A stretch of DNA of 64,000 nt from Desulfuromonas sp. AOP6. Lineage in GTDB: Bacteria; Desulfobacterota; Desulfuromonadia; Desulfuromonadales; SZUA-540. Numbering within the stretch: the first letter of the stretch is position 1; every line of letters starts with the position of its first letter. Below the pieces are notes generated by a model, which saw only the letters and a list, made by a program, of their open reading frames with translations, had not been told where the DNA came from and did no database searches. The stretch is from the NCBI RefSeq assembly GCF_009731355.2, contig NZ_AP022810.1, positions 868,001 to 932,000 of the forward strand. The letters run 5' to 3'. Made by a program: the position numbers and the translations under genes. Shown one piece after another: positions 8,775 through 17,309 of this stretch.

Positions 8775-8804
8775 AAAACGCCCGCAGCTTGTTGCGGGCG
8801 TTTT
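8775..8804 (+). terminator. Rho-independent terminator of the metal operon
   Basis: Perfect 12-bp stem (AAAACGCCCGCA / TGCGGGCGTTTT) with a six-base loop, 22 bases after the last gene of the operon. The arms supply A and T runs on both sides, so it could act on both strands. Confidence 0.88.
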
Positions 8805-9189
8805 GATTGAAAACCTTGCATCGAATATGGAGAGGGCTGAGTTCAAAGGTCCTAAGTTTGTCGTGGGGGATTGAAAAGCCTCTTTACAAATAAAGCGGCT
8901 AAATCCAAATGTTTGCTACGGGTGCGCGGGTAGAGAAATCGCGCACCCGTTCTTTTTGAGCTTTCGGCAAGGTCTGCACTTGTGTTGAATTCTCCACTGG
9001 TTGTTTGTCTGCTGAACATAAACTTTAGGGCAGGTGACAGTGCCCAGTATTTAGATTTTCTGTAGCGCCTATCTCTAAACGCCTACGATTACCATATTGT
9101 GGGCGTTTCCTATAAGGCTGGACATTCGTGGCACTATTAGATGGCGATCAAAGTCCATCGAGCAAAAAGAACAGGGAGTATGGCTTTTC
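8805..9189. other. Intergenic region with a second terminator-like hairpin
   Basis: No protein gene is visible. A perfect 11-bp stem, ACGGGTGCGCG (8918-8928) and CGCGCACCCGT (8940-8950), with an 11-base loop, is followed by TTCTTTTT, so it has the form of a plus-strand terminator. No plus-strand gene lies between it and the terminator at 8775-8804. The ~110 bases in between could therefore be a small transcribed RNA or a decayed gene. The remainder holds nothing I can name. Confidence 0.45.
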
Positions 9190-9558
9190 TCACCAACCCT
9201 CATAATTCAGCAGGAGCTCACAAAGAATTTGGGTACACTCGTGATCCAGATTGTAAGTCAAGCCGCAGATTGACTTGATGCAGTCGATACGATCCACCAG
9301 TTCTTCACCCCAGACCGGATCATAAAAACTTACCATCGCCGCTATGAACTGCTTTACGCCACCACTTTCCCTGGCAAAAATGGCCTCAACCGCTTGCGGC
9401 AGAGGTTGTAGATCATTCTTGTCCTTAGCTGTAGCGAGTGTTCCCGGGCCGAACAGTTCGGGGCCGAGGTAGGCGACGCCACGTTTCCATGCATCAAAAA
9501 AAAGGACCTTTTTCCGTTTCGTCTGCTCCATGGCATTCAATACATTGTCCTTGCGCAT
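9190..9558 (-). CDS. Hypothetical protein, 122 residues
   Basis: The reading frame begins with ATG preceded by GAGAGGG on the minus strand and encodes a soluble, mixed-charge protein (MRKDNVLNAMEQTKRKKVLF...). Visible features are a central GPELFGPGTLA and a C-terminal helical part with three cysteines (DRIDCIKSICGLTYNLDHECTQILCELLL). No signal peptide or membrane segment is seen, and I recognise no family. It has a proper ribosome site but no obvious operon partner; the next minus-strand gene upstream is the methyltransferase fusion about 280 bases away. Confidence 0.5.
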   Translation of the reverse strand: MRKDNVLNAMEQTKRKKVLFFDAWKRGVAYLGPELFGPGTLATAKDKNDLQPLPQAVEAIFARESGGVKQFIAAMVSFYDPVWGEELVDRIDCIKSICGLTYNLDHECTQILCELLLNYEGW

Positions 9559-9842
9559 AGCCCTCTCTCAATAAGCTTCTGGTTTGTATGCACAGTATAT
9601 CACTGGTCTCTGGACTAGAAACGCCCCCAATGACAAGATCGTGAGCGTTTCTGATAATGCGCAATTTTTATACACAAATTTCCAGGCGAATTTTATATGC
9701 CGCCTCAACAAAGAAGGGGATTCGAGAAGAACCCGGCACAAAGAGATGGCAGCCTCTCCAAGGTGGAGAGATAATTGCCGAGATAATTTGTAATTGTATT
9801 CACTCAAGCCACTACTTCAACTGAAGCGCTCACTTACACTCC

Positions 9843-10862
9843 TCAGGTTTCCCCTGGGGGGATCTCGGGAGCCCCATTGCTTGCTGATGGCGCATGCTCC
9901 TCGATCTCTTTAGTCTTTCCGGCGAACAGTGCGCGGGTTTTGAAAGCATTGACGGTCATGGCAATCGCCGCCACTTCCTCCATTTCCGCTTTCGTTGCCC
10001 CGGCCTGCCTCGCACCTGCGAGGCCGAAGTCCGTTCAGGGATCACATCCGGCGGCAAGTGCCGCTCCCAAGGCGACCAGTTGTTTTGTTTTATGGTTGAG
10101 GACACCGGGTGCCAAGGCGGCATCCATGAACTCCTGAAACTTATCCAGCGGATCAGCCATGTCCCGCTCCTCGCAAAGGTTATTGGGCGATGTCCCGGCC
10201 GTAGGCTCTTTCTTCATGGTGACGCAATACAAATCGCGCGGAAGACTTCCCTCCGTCAGGCGCTCAACTCCCAGGGTGGTATAGCCCTTGGCCAGACTTC
10301 GGATCTTTTCCGTGGTGAAGAAGTGGACGACGAAGTCGCCTATCTGGTAGATATCCTCGCCCAGATGTGTGCCAAACCGGTAATGCTTATCCCGGTCGCT
10401 GCGCACGGAATAGACGACAAGGCCGCCAGGCCGCAACACTCGGAGAATCTCGCCGAGGATAAAGTCAATCTCTGCGGTCGATAGCTCCATGCACAGCAGC
10501 ATGTGTGAGTAGCAGGCATCAAAGGAAGCATCGGGGAAGGGGAGAACTTGCCTGACATCGTGAACCCGGGAGACGACCATCGATGACACGCCGGCCGTTG
10601 CAGCCTTCTCCAGGGTGGTGGCCACGGCGGCATCCGAATAGTCCAGTGCCGTTACGTGAAGATCGTTGCGCGCTAAAAAAATGGTATCTCGTCCTTGGCC
10701 ACAGCCTAGTTCCAGCAGCGACCGCACAGCCTCGCGTCGGAACAGTTCCAGGGACTTTTTCGCAAATTCGCTGGGTCCCTGTCCGAAGAAGGCCATCTCC
10801 TCAATGAACACCTTGTTCCACTGAGATTTCTGTTCGATTTTTTGTCTATTCTCTGACGTCAT
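9843..10862 (-). CDS. SAM methyltransferase fused to carboxymuconolactone decarboxylase (AhpD-like) domain; probable selenoprotein with in-frame UGA
   Basis: Residues 1-~215 form a class I SAM-dependent methyltransferase: motif I LLELGCGQGRD at ~49-59, then ALDYSD and FDACYSHMLLCMEL. After a ~20-residue linker, a CMD domain starts near residue 235 (MADPLDKFQEFMDAAL). The frame meets TGA at 10035-10037 directly after AAGCDP. It then continues in frame for 63 codons with CMD-like sequence (TDFGLAGARQAGATKAEMEE, then VAAIAMTVNAFKTRALFAGK) to a second TGA at 9843-9845. Reading the first TGA as selenocysteine gives a 339-residue protein with Cys-x-x-Sec where AhpD/CMD proteins have their redox Cys-x-x-Cys. 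A SECIS-like hairpin follows the codon. The CMD part also has its own GAGGAG ribosome site and ATG (10158-10160), so a separate CMD protein may be made. A conventional annotation would truncate this gene. Substrate of the methyltransferase is unknown. Confidence 0.8.
10007..10024 (-). promoter_or_regulatory. Putative bacterial SECIS hairpin
   Basis: On the minus strand, directly downstream of the in-frame TGA, GCCTCG and CGAGGC form a six-bp stem around the loop CAGGTG. The loop GG lies 19-20 bases after the TGA. Bacterial SECIS elements are short stem-loops within the coding region with a G in a small apical loop roughly 16-37 bases after UGA, so both geometry and loop fit. Seen by eye; no folding energy was computed. 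Confidence 0.72.
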
Positions 10863-11052
10863 GTGCTGGCAGCCTCGCTGTCAGAGAGTTTACAGCTTGA
10901 GACTCAAATGTCACGACTTTTAAAGCACTGAAACCCCGCTCGGATCACCGGGCGGGGTATTCTCATAATTCAGGAACCGTAAGAAAAAATGGTACGGCCT
11001 TTCGGAAGTGGCAAAAAACCACCAGGACGAAATTTCGGACGCTATCCTCCCT
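10863..11052. other. Intergenic stretch with GC hairpin
   Basis: Between the divergent methyltransferase fusion and the defence island. An 11-bp stem with one wobble pair (ACCCCGCTCGG 10933-10943 and CCGGGCGGGGT 10948-10958, loop ATCA) is followed by a weak T/A stretch. It resembles a terminator, but no plus-strand gene precedes it, so it may be a leftover from the junction of the island. No gene is visible here. Confidence 0.4.
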
Positions 11053-11081
11053 TTGACTTAAGGAACTGACTGGGCTAAATT
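11053..11081 (+). promoter_or_regulatory. Candidate promoter of the defence cluster
   Basis: TTGACT at 11053-11058, a 17-base spacer, and TAAATT at 11076-11081. It lies 160 bases upstream of the GHKL ATPase gene and is the best sigma-70-like pair in this intergenic region. Inferred only. Confidence 0.4.
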
Positions 11082-11119
11082 GACCAAGTCTTTTTCGTCT
11101 GCCATTAAGGAGGTGGAGG

Positions 11120-11227
11120 ATGGTATCGGCCCTGATTAGATTCAGACGAATAACAAGCCTCCGTTGCTTGCATTACGCTGGCCGGCGGTTTTTCGTTTTG
11201 GGCTCTAATTTTGAGTTGTCTGTCTAA
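11120..11227 (+). CDS. Possible 35-codon leader ORF before the GHKL ATPase
   Basis: ATG with a near-perfect Shine-Dalgarno AAGGAGGT five bases upstream opens a 35-codon frame (MVSALIRFRRITSLRCLHYA, ending SNFELSV) that stops 15 bases before the GHKL ATPase gene. The peptide is basic and hydrophobic with no known family. It could be a leader peptide whose translation affects the downstream gene, or the ribosome site could be coincidental. Confidence is low because only the ribosome site and position support it. Confidence 0.3.
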   Translation: MVSALIRFRRITSLRCLHYAGRRFFVLGSNFELSV

Positions 11228-11242
11228 GGGGGAGCTTAAATC

Positions 11243-13246
11243 ATGAGCGAGAAAAACCGTTCCTATCGAGTTCAGGTCCAATCGGACTACTTGAATAAAA
11301 TCACCCGAGCTGATCCGGTACAAGCACTAGAAGAATTAATTTGGAATAGCCTGGATGCCGACGCAACCACTGTGGAGGTTCATCTTGAATATAACGACCT
11401 TGATACTCTCTCAGCCATCATCGTCAGTGATAACGGTTTTGGAATGCCTTATTCTGAGGCTCCGGGTTTGTTCCAGAACCTGGGCGGATCCTGGAAAAGG
11501 TTAGGAGGCAGGACCAAAAAGGAAGGGCGTTTTCTTCACGGCCAAGATGGACGAGGCCGGTTCAAAGCCCTAGCGCTCGGGCTTGGGGCTGAGTGGGAGG
11601 TGACTTACGAAAAAGGAGCGGAGCTTTGGACCTATAAAATCAAGATTACGGCAGACGATATTCAAGAGGTCGTTATTTCTGAAGAGAAACCTGCTCCTGC
11701 TCAGAAAAGACGAGGTGTGCTCCTCACCATTACCGAACCACATAGAGACTTTAAAATATTGACCAGCGACGAAGGAATTCAAGCTCTTAATGAGACGTTC
11801 GCCCTGTACTTGACTGATTATCCGGCTGTCTCGATCCAAGTTGATACAAAAAAGTTGAACCCGACCAGCGTGATCGCCACCCGGCATTTTGCCAACCTAA
11901 GCGACATTGTTGAGGGCGGAAAGCATTATCCTGTGCGGCTTTCAGTGATTGAGTGGAAGACGTCGACCAACCGGTCATTCTACCTTTGCAATGAAAGAAG
12001 ACTTCCACTGATTCGTGTTTCGCGAAGACTCCAAGCTGGCAACTTTCAGTTTTCGGCCTATCTCTCCTCAGATTTCATTACAAAATTTCAAAAGGAAAAT
12101 ACATTGGATTTTTGTGAATCCAATCCCTTCATCAGTAAGGCACTCCTCGAAGCCGTTCAAAATATCAAGGATTATTTCCGCGAGCGGGCAGCCCAAGAGG
12201 CGAAGACATTGGTGGAAGAGTGGAAAGAAGAGAGGATCTATCCCTATGAGAGCGAAGCCGCAACGCAAGTAGATCGGGTTGAGCGACAGGTCTTCGACAT
12301 TGTAGCTGTTAATGTCGCTAGGTATATGCCTGACTTCGCCTCGACTCCTGCCAAGAGCAAGGCTCTCCATCTAAGGTTGCTTCGTCACGCCATGGAGCAG
12401 AGCCCCGAGGAGCTTCAATTCATCCTTGAAGAAGTATTGAAACTGCCGAAACGAAAGCAAGCGGAATTGGCAGACCTGCTCCGTAACGTGTCCCTGTCAG
12501 CCATCATTAGCGCCGCCAAAGTTGTCGCAGATCGATTGAAATTTCTGGATGCTTTGGAGAGTATTCTGTTCGATGCAGAGTTCAAAAAACATCTCAAAGA
12601 GCGGTCACAGCTCCATGGAATCATTGCACAAAATTGCTGGCTATTTGGTGAAGAGTACAACCTCTCTGTAAATGATCAGTCGCTCACAGAAGTGCTTAGA
12701 AAACATAAAAAGCTGATAGGCGAAGACGTAATTATTGATGAGCCCGTGAAACACATTACGAAAACCACTGGCATTGTCGACCTCATGGTGTCTAGGGCAA
12801 TCCGATGCCACCGGGCAAACGAGCTGACGCATTTGGTCGTGGAATTGAAAGCACCTAAGGTTAAAGTCGATCGGAAAGAGATTCCACAGATCGAAGAATA
12901 TGCATTCTCGATTATGGAGGACGAGAGATTCAGGAATTTAAATACAAGATGGGTATTCTGGGTTATCAGTGATGATTTTGGAGATTACGCAAAAAATCGG
13001 ATACAGGATTCATCTGGCCTAATCCATCAAAAGAATAGTATCTCCATTTTCGTGAAGACATGGGCGCAAGTGATTAATGAGAACCGTGCGCGACTCCAAT
13101 TCTTCCAAGAGAAGCTAGAGTACCAAGCAGATAAAGGTGCATCAATAAAACACCTGAGGGACCACTATGAGGAGTTTATCCAGGGGGTAATTACCGTGGA
13201 AGAAATTGAAACTCAGGATGATGTTGAAACTGAAACAACAACATGA
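11243..13246 (+). CDS. GHKL-type ATPase with C-terminal PD-(D/E)XK nuclease-like domain, probable defence protein
   Basis: A 667-residue protein. The N-terminus has Bergerat-fold motifs: EELIWNSLDADA (N-box, Asn ~35), VSDNGFGM (DxGxG, ~62-68) and HGQDGRGRFKAL (~99-110), as in MutL/Hsp90/MORC-like ATPases. A long middle helical region follows. Near residues 510-550, GIVDLMVSRA, then LVVELKAPK, then IPQIEEY give the D...ExK...Q pattern of PD-(D/E)XK nucleases, similar in form to Shedu-like (DUF4263) domains. The C-terminus is acidic and low complexity. The stop overlaps a small ORF (ATGA), which in turn overlaps the OLD ATPase gene. Probable role: ATP-regulated DNA cleavage in phage or plasmid defence. 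Motifs are seen directly; function is inferred. Confidence 0.8.
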   Translation: MSEKNRSYRVQVQSDYLNKITRADPVQALEELIWNSLDADATTVEVHLEYNDLDTLSAIIVSDNGFGMPYSEAPGLFQNLGGSWKRLGGRTKKEGRFLHGQDGRGRFKALALGLGAEWEVTYEKGAELWTYKIKITADDIQEVVISEEKPAPAQKRRGVLLTITEPHRDFKILTSDEGIQALNETFALYLTDYPAVSIQVDTKKLNPTSVIATRHFANLSDIVEGGKHYPVRLSVIEWKTSTNRSFYLCNERRLPLIRVSRRLQAGNFQFSAYLSSDFITKFQKENTLDFCESNPFISKALLEAVQNIKDYFRERAAQEAKTLVEEWKEERIYPYESEAATQVDRVERQVFDIVAVNVARYMPDFASTPAKSKALHLRLLRHAMEQSPEELQFILEEVLKLPKRKQAELADLLRNVSLSAIISAAKVVADRLKFLDALESILFDAEFKKHLKERSQLHGIIAQNCWLFGEEYNLSVNDQSLTEVLRKHKKLIGEDVIIDEPVKHITKTTGIVDLMVSRAIRCHRANELTHLVVELKAPKVKVDRKEIPQIEEYAFSIMEDERFRNLNTRWVFWVISDDFGDYAKNRIQDSSGLIHQKNSISIFVKTWAQVINENRARLQFFQEKLEYQADKGASIKHLRDHYEEFIQGVITVEEIETQDDVETETTT

Positions 13247-13440
13247 ATGGGTGTATCTATAATAAGAATGTTACGGGGAAAAGGATGGGTGACCGAGGAA
13301 AGGAAAGGAGAATTGGAGTGGTGCCCTACAGAGCTGTTCGTTCTTCGGCCAAGAAATGCGGGTTTATGAAAATGTCAGCGAATTTCACCTGGAAATACAT
13401 CTCCGACTGGCACGCAATAGGCTGGGGCCTTAGGCAATGA
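13243..13440 (+). CDS. Small ORF bridging the GHKL ATPase and Gabija-like genes
   Basis: A 65-codon frame whose ATG overlaps the GHKL stop (ATGA) and whose TGA overlaps the ATG of the OLD ATPase gene (ATGA), so it fills the whole gap with four-base overlaps at both ends. The peptide is basic, begins MNGCIYNKNVTGKRMGDRG and ends SDWHAIGWGLRQ. No family recognised. The double overlap is what one expects of a coupled operon gene, but a random frame is possible. If real, it would tie the two flanking systems into one transcript. Confidence 0.42.
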   Translation: MNGCIYNKNVTGKRMGDRGKERRIGVVPYRAVRSSAKKCGFMKMSANFTWKYISDWHAIGWGLRQ

Positions 13441-15416
13441 AGATAGAGAAGGTTCTCATAAAGAATTTCCGCTGCTTCGGTCCGAGAGGGACCAAGATCA
13501 AGCTGGAACGCTGCGTCACCGCGTTCGTTGGCGGCAATGGCTCAGGCAAAACGACAGCCTTTCAGGCGCTGTTGCGTCTTTTCGGCGTCACACCTACGCA
13601 GCGAAACGTTCGGCGTCAGGACTTCCATCTGCCAGCCGACCAGCAGGAGCTTCAGTCGGGGGCGATTCTCTCGATCGAGGTGTTCTTCTCCTTTCCAGAG
13701 GTGGAAGGCCTTGATGAAGATGCCGCCGAGGATGCGGTCCCGGAATTTTTTCTCCAGATGGCCGCTTCCGCTCCGGGCGCTGCGCTAAAGGCAAGGATGA
13801 GGCTGCAGGCGACGTGGACCGATGACGGCACGCCGGAAGGCAGCATTGAGGAAGATCTCCGGTGGATTACAACGCTTGATGACGATTTCGAGTGGGACGA
13901 CTGCAAGCGGGTGCAGGCCGTGGAACGCGGCTCCATCCAGCTCATTTATGTCCCGGCTGCGCGCGACGCCTCCGGGCAGGTGACCGCCTTGCTCAAGGGA
14001 CGCCTTTGGCAGGCCGCGAAATGGTCCGATCGGTTTCGGAACGGCAGCGCGGCAAGTGCCCAGGAGATTCAACGGCAGTTCGAGTGTGAGGAGCCTGCGC
14101 GTTTTGTGATTGAGCGCCTTTCCAGGCGCTGGAAGCAGGTCCACGAAGCGGATACCGACTCCACGCCCATCCTACGCCTCGTCGACAGCCGGTTTGAGGA
14201 CCTAGTCCGCAAGGCCGAGTTTGCCTTCTTTCCCGACGAGGCAGGGCAGGAGCGCTCGCTCGCGGACCTCAGCGACGGTCAGCGCTCTCTCTTCCATATC
14301 GCGCTCACGGCAGCGACCCTGGAAGTCGAGAAGGACGTATTCGCGCAGCCTGCCGAGGAGAGTTCGTTCGATCAGGAGAAGCTGCGGCGGACAAGCCTGA
14401 CATTTCTTGCGATCGAAGAGCCCGAGAACAGCCTCTCCCCCTTCTTTCTCTCCCGCATCATCGCACAGGCGCGGGAGATCGGCGCCTTGTCATCGGCGCA
14501 GGTCGCGCTATCAAGCCATTCGCCGGCGATCCTCAGCCGCATAGAACCGAAGGAGGTACGGTACTTCCGGCTCAACTGCAAACGGTGTGCCTACGTCCGG
14601 CGGCTTACGCTGCCGAAGGATGATGAAGAAGCTAGCAAGTATGTCCGCCTCGCCATCAGGGCCTACCCTGAGCTTTACTTCGCCCGCTTCGTAATTCTCG
14701 GCGAGGGTGATTCCGAGCGTCTCGTAATCCCCCGGATTGCTGAAGCTATGGGCGTTCAGCTTGACTCATCCTTCGTGCCGATCGTGCCTTTAGGCGGAAG
14801 ATATGTCAGCCATCTCTGGAGACTTCTAAACGACCTCCGCATCCCTCACGTGACCCTCCTTGACCTTGACCTTGGAAGGGCGCACGGCGGCGCTGCCCTG
14901 ATTGCTGATGTGGTCGCCAAACTGGGAGAGATAGACAACGATCTTAGTGAGAACGCCATCGTCCAAGCAGGTACAATCGATCCCGACAATGTGGATGCCA
15001 TCGAGGACAGCACCCTACTGGATGAGGGCGAGGATAACGACTGGTTGCGAGCCCTGAAAGAGGAAGGGATATTCTTCTCTTTTCCACTAGATATAGATTT
15101 TGCGATGCTGAGAGCTTTCCCTGAGGCCTATCAGCACCCCAACCCCGGGGGCCGCGGGCCGCGCGGCGGCACCTCCGTAATTCGCGAGAAAAAAGCTGTC
15201 ACCCTGAAGACCGGCGGCGATCCCGAGCTGTACGATGAATACTACGATGAGTTCAAGTGGTATCCGTATTTGTTTCTTAACCGAAGCAAGCCGGAGACGC
15301 ATCTCGCCGCGCTCGCTCGTATTGAAGATGACGACCTCACCGGAAACGCACCACCCGAGCTGACAGCGTTGATCGAGCATCTGATGGAAGTGCTCGACGT
15401 TGAGGATGATGAATGA
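13437..15416 (+). CDS. gajA: OLD-family ATPase/TOPRIM endonuclease, GajA-like
   Basis: A 659-residue ABC-type ATPase: Walker A GGNGSGKTT (~32-40), signature LSDGQRSLF, Walker B LAIEEPENSLSP and H-loop ALSSHSPAILSR. A TOPRIM domain follows, with FVILGEGDSERLVIPRI (catalytic Glu) and VTLLDLDLGRAHG (DxD). This is the architecture of OLD nucleases and of Gabija GajA, a nucleotide-sensitive DNA-nicking enzyme. The next gene is a UvrD-like helicase overlapping by four bases, exactly the GajA-GajB order. It is longer than the studied GajA (about 580 residues), so it may belong to a related OLD-helicase branch. GC and codon use are higher than in the genes further right in the island. Confidence 0.85.
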   Translation: MKIEKVLIKNFRCFGPRGTKIKLERCVTAFVGGNGSGKTTAFQALLRLFGVTPTQRNVRRQDFHLPADQQELQSGAILSIEVFFSFPEVEGLDEDAAEDAVPEFFLQMAASAPGAALKARMRLQATWTDDGTPEGSIEEDLRWITTLDDDFEWDDCKRVQAVERGSIQLIYVPAARDASGQVTALLKGRLWQAAKWSDRFRNGSAASAQEIQRQFECEEPARFVIERLSRRWKQVHEADTDSTPILRLVDSRFEDLVRKAEFAFFPDEAGQERSLADLSDGQRSLFHIALTAATLEVEKDVFAQPAEESSFDQEKLRRTSLTFLAIEEPENSLSPFFLSRIIAQAREIGALSSAQVALSSHSPAILSRIEPKEVRYFRLNCKRCAYVRRLTLPKDDEEASKYVRLAIRAYPELYFARFVILGEGDSERLVIPRIAEAMGVQLDSSFVPIVPLGGRYVSHLWRLLNDLRIPHVTLLDLDLGRAHGGAALIADVVAKLGEIDNDLSENAIVQAGTIDPDNVDAIEDSTLLDEGEDNDWLRALKEEGIFFSFPLDIDFAMLRAFPEAYQHPNPGGRGPRGGTSVIREKKAVTLKTGGDPELYDEYYDEFKWYPYLFLNRSKPETHLAALARIEDDDLTGNAPPELTALIEHLMEVLDVEDDE

Positions 15417-17254
15417 GCCTCGTGCGACCTGAAGATTGGAGGCCGCAAGGGGTCGCTGATCTTGAGCCGCGCGCATGGGAGGCGCTGCTGCAGACGGAGC
15501 GAAGCGTTCTCGTTACTGCGGGGGCAGGGGCTGGGAAAACGGAGTTTCTGGCGCAGAAGGCAACGTACCTTCTCCAGACCGGCTTGTGTCCTGCGCCGAA
15601 ACGCATACTTGCAATCAGCTTCAAGCGCGATGCAGCTCGCAATCTGGCAGAACGGGTAGCGAAGCGCTGTCCGCCTGAGCAAGCCCGGCGCTTTAACTCC
15701 TATACCTTCGATGCATTCGCGAAAAGTCTTGTGGACCGCTTTCGCGCGGCGATTCCAGAACCCTACCGTCCTCCGGCCGGCTATCGCATCGTGACGCCGC
15801 GCAGGTTGGACTACGAGGATTTTCTGAACACCCACAATTTCCGCGGTGTGAACACCCAGCAGCTAGAACGTGCGATAGCTAGGGAGCGATTGCCGGTTGC
15901 TAATGCAGGCTCGGAGCTTCAGCGCGCGGTCGCGAAGTATTGGCGCGTCCAATACTTCGAATATGACCATGTCCTGCTGTCATTCCCAATGATCAACCGG
16001 CTCGTCGAACTGCTGATTCGGGAGAACCCGTCAATCCTCAACGCTTTGCGTCTCACATATCCAGTCGTGTTCCTGGACGAGTTTCAGGACACAACCTCTG
16101 CCCAGTTTCAGTTCCTGCGTACCGCTTTCGATGGCAGCAATGCCATCTTAACAGCCGTTGGGGATGACAAGCAGCGCATCATGGTGTGGGCGGGCGCTCT
16201 GCCTGACGCTTTCGCACAATTCGAGCAGCAGTTCGATGCGCAACGGATTTCGCTGATTTGCAACTGGCGCTCGCATAAAGACCTTGTCCGGATTCAGCAC
16301 GTCATCGCCAGCAGGATCGATCCCACCGTCGAGGAGCCTGAGGCTCGCGCCGACCGACTGGTTGATGGAGACATTGCGGCGATCTGGGAGTTTGCGAGCG
16401 AGGAGGAGGAAAGTGATTGTCTCCCGCAATGGATCGAGCGCGAGGTCCAGGCGGGAAATATTGAACCGCATGACATTGCCATTCTCGTGCGCATGCGGGC
16501 TGATGAAGTGGAGAGGCAGCTTTCGCCCGCATTCCAGGCGCACGGTCTCAGGTTGCGGAATGAGGCACGTAACGTGGGCGATATTGCCATCCAGGACCTA
16601 CTTGGAGAGGATCTGACGCAGATACTCCTGCACCTGCTGCGTCTTGGAGCGGAGGAGAGAAGCCCTGAGAATTGGAACGCCGCCCTGCGGGACTTGCAGT
16701 TTCTCGAAGCCCTCGATCCAGCCGATGAGGCTGGACTGCAGCGCTTGCAGGAACGCCTGCAAAGGTTTGTTCGCAAGATGCGCCGGACGTTCCGGCACCT
16801 TGACTCCATACCGGAATCTGTAACCGAAGCCGCGCATGCGGCTCTTGATTTCATCGGGTCCGAAGTTTTGCGTCGAGCTTTCCCCTCTTATCAACGTCAG
16901 CCTGATTTTGATCGTGTCTGGAACGGGTTCTTGCTGTTCCTCGGAGAATGCCTCGTGCACGCTGAAACTTGGACAAACGCGCTCGATAAATTCGAGGGGC
17001 TAGGTCAGGCCACACTCATGACGATCCACAAGAGCAAAGGGCTCGAATTTCATACAATGATATTCTACGGGCTCGACAATCAGACATGGTGGAGCCTAAC
17101 GCCCGGCCGCATGGAAGAATTGAACTCCTTCTTCGTGGCATTTACCCGCGCGAAGCAACGGGTATTTTTCACGATGTGCACCGAACGCGGTCAGCCTGTG
17201 AGTTGGATTGAAAACCTTCTTGCTCCCGCTGGAGTTCGGCGCGTCCATTTCTGA
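15413..17254 (+). CDS. gajB: UvrD/Rep-like superfamily 1 helicase, GajB-like
   Basis: A 613-residue SF1 helicase with all motifs visible: TAGAGAGKTEFL (I, ~35-46), VVFLDEFQDTTSAQ (II), AVGDDKQRIMVWAGA (III), NWRSHKDLVRIQ (IV), LMTIHKSKGLEFHTMIFYG (V) and FFVAFTRAKQRVFF (VI). In Gabija, GajB senses DNA ends and activates the GajA nuclease. Its start overlaps gajA by four bases (ATGA). The length exceeds that of the studied GajB (about 500 residues), as seen also for the partner. It is followed within 60 bases by an Mrr-like nuclease on the same strand. Confidence 0.86.
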   Translation: MSLVRPEDWRPQGVADLEPRAWEALLQTERSVLVTAGAGAGKTEFLAQKATYLLQTGLCPAPKRILAISFKRDAARNLAERVAKRCPPEQARRFNSYTFDAFAKSLVDRFRAAIPEPYRPPAGYRIVTPRRLDYEDFLNTHNFRGVNTQQLERAIARERLPVANAGSELQRAVAKYWRVQYFEYDHVLLSFPMINRLVELLIRENPSILNALRLTYPVVFLDEFQDTTSAQFQFLRTAFDGSNAILTAVGDDKQRIMVWAGALPDAFAQFEQQFDAQRISLICNWRSHKDLVRIQHVIASRIDPTVEEPEARADRLVDGDIAAIWEFASEEEESDCLPQWIEREVQAGNIEPHDIAILVRMRADEVERQLSPAFQAHGLRLRNEARNVGDIAIQDLLGEDLTQILLHLLRLGAEERSPENWNAALRDLQFLEALDPADEAGLQRLQERLQRFVRKMRRTFRHLDSIPESVTEAAHAALDFIGSEVLRRAFPSYQRQPDFDRVWNGFLLFLGECLVHAETWTNALDKFEGLGQATLMTIHKSKGLEFHTMIFYGLDNQTWWSLTPGRMEELNSFFVAFTRAKQRVFFTMCTERGQPVSWIENLLAPAGVRRVHF

Positions 17255-17309
17255 GGTTTTTCATTTTTTGTCCATAGTCTCTGCGTTACTCCATTACTTG
17301 AGAATCAGT

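Noticed and set aside
9568-9807. 79-codon minus-strand frame upstream of the 122-residue hypothetical gene
   Set aside because: No convincing ribosome site and no recognisable sequence pattern; could be chance in a short AT-rich gap.
10035-10037. The in-frame TGA as an inactivating nonsense mutation
   Set aside because: The downstream 63 codons keep the CMD pattern without further stops, the codon falls on the catalytic position, and a SECIS-like hairpin follows. A plain pseudogene would need all three by chance, although genome-wide absence of the Sec machinery would revive this reading.
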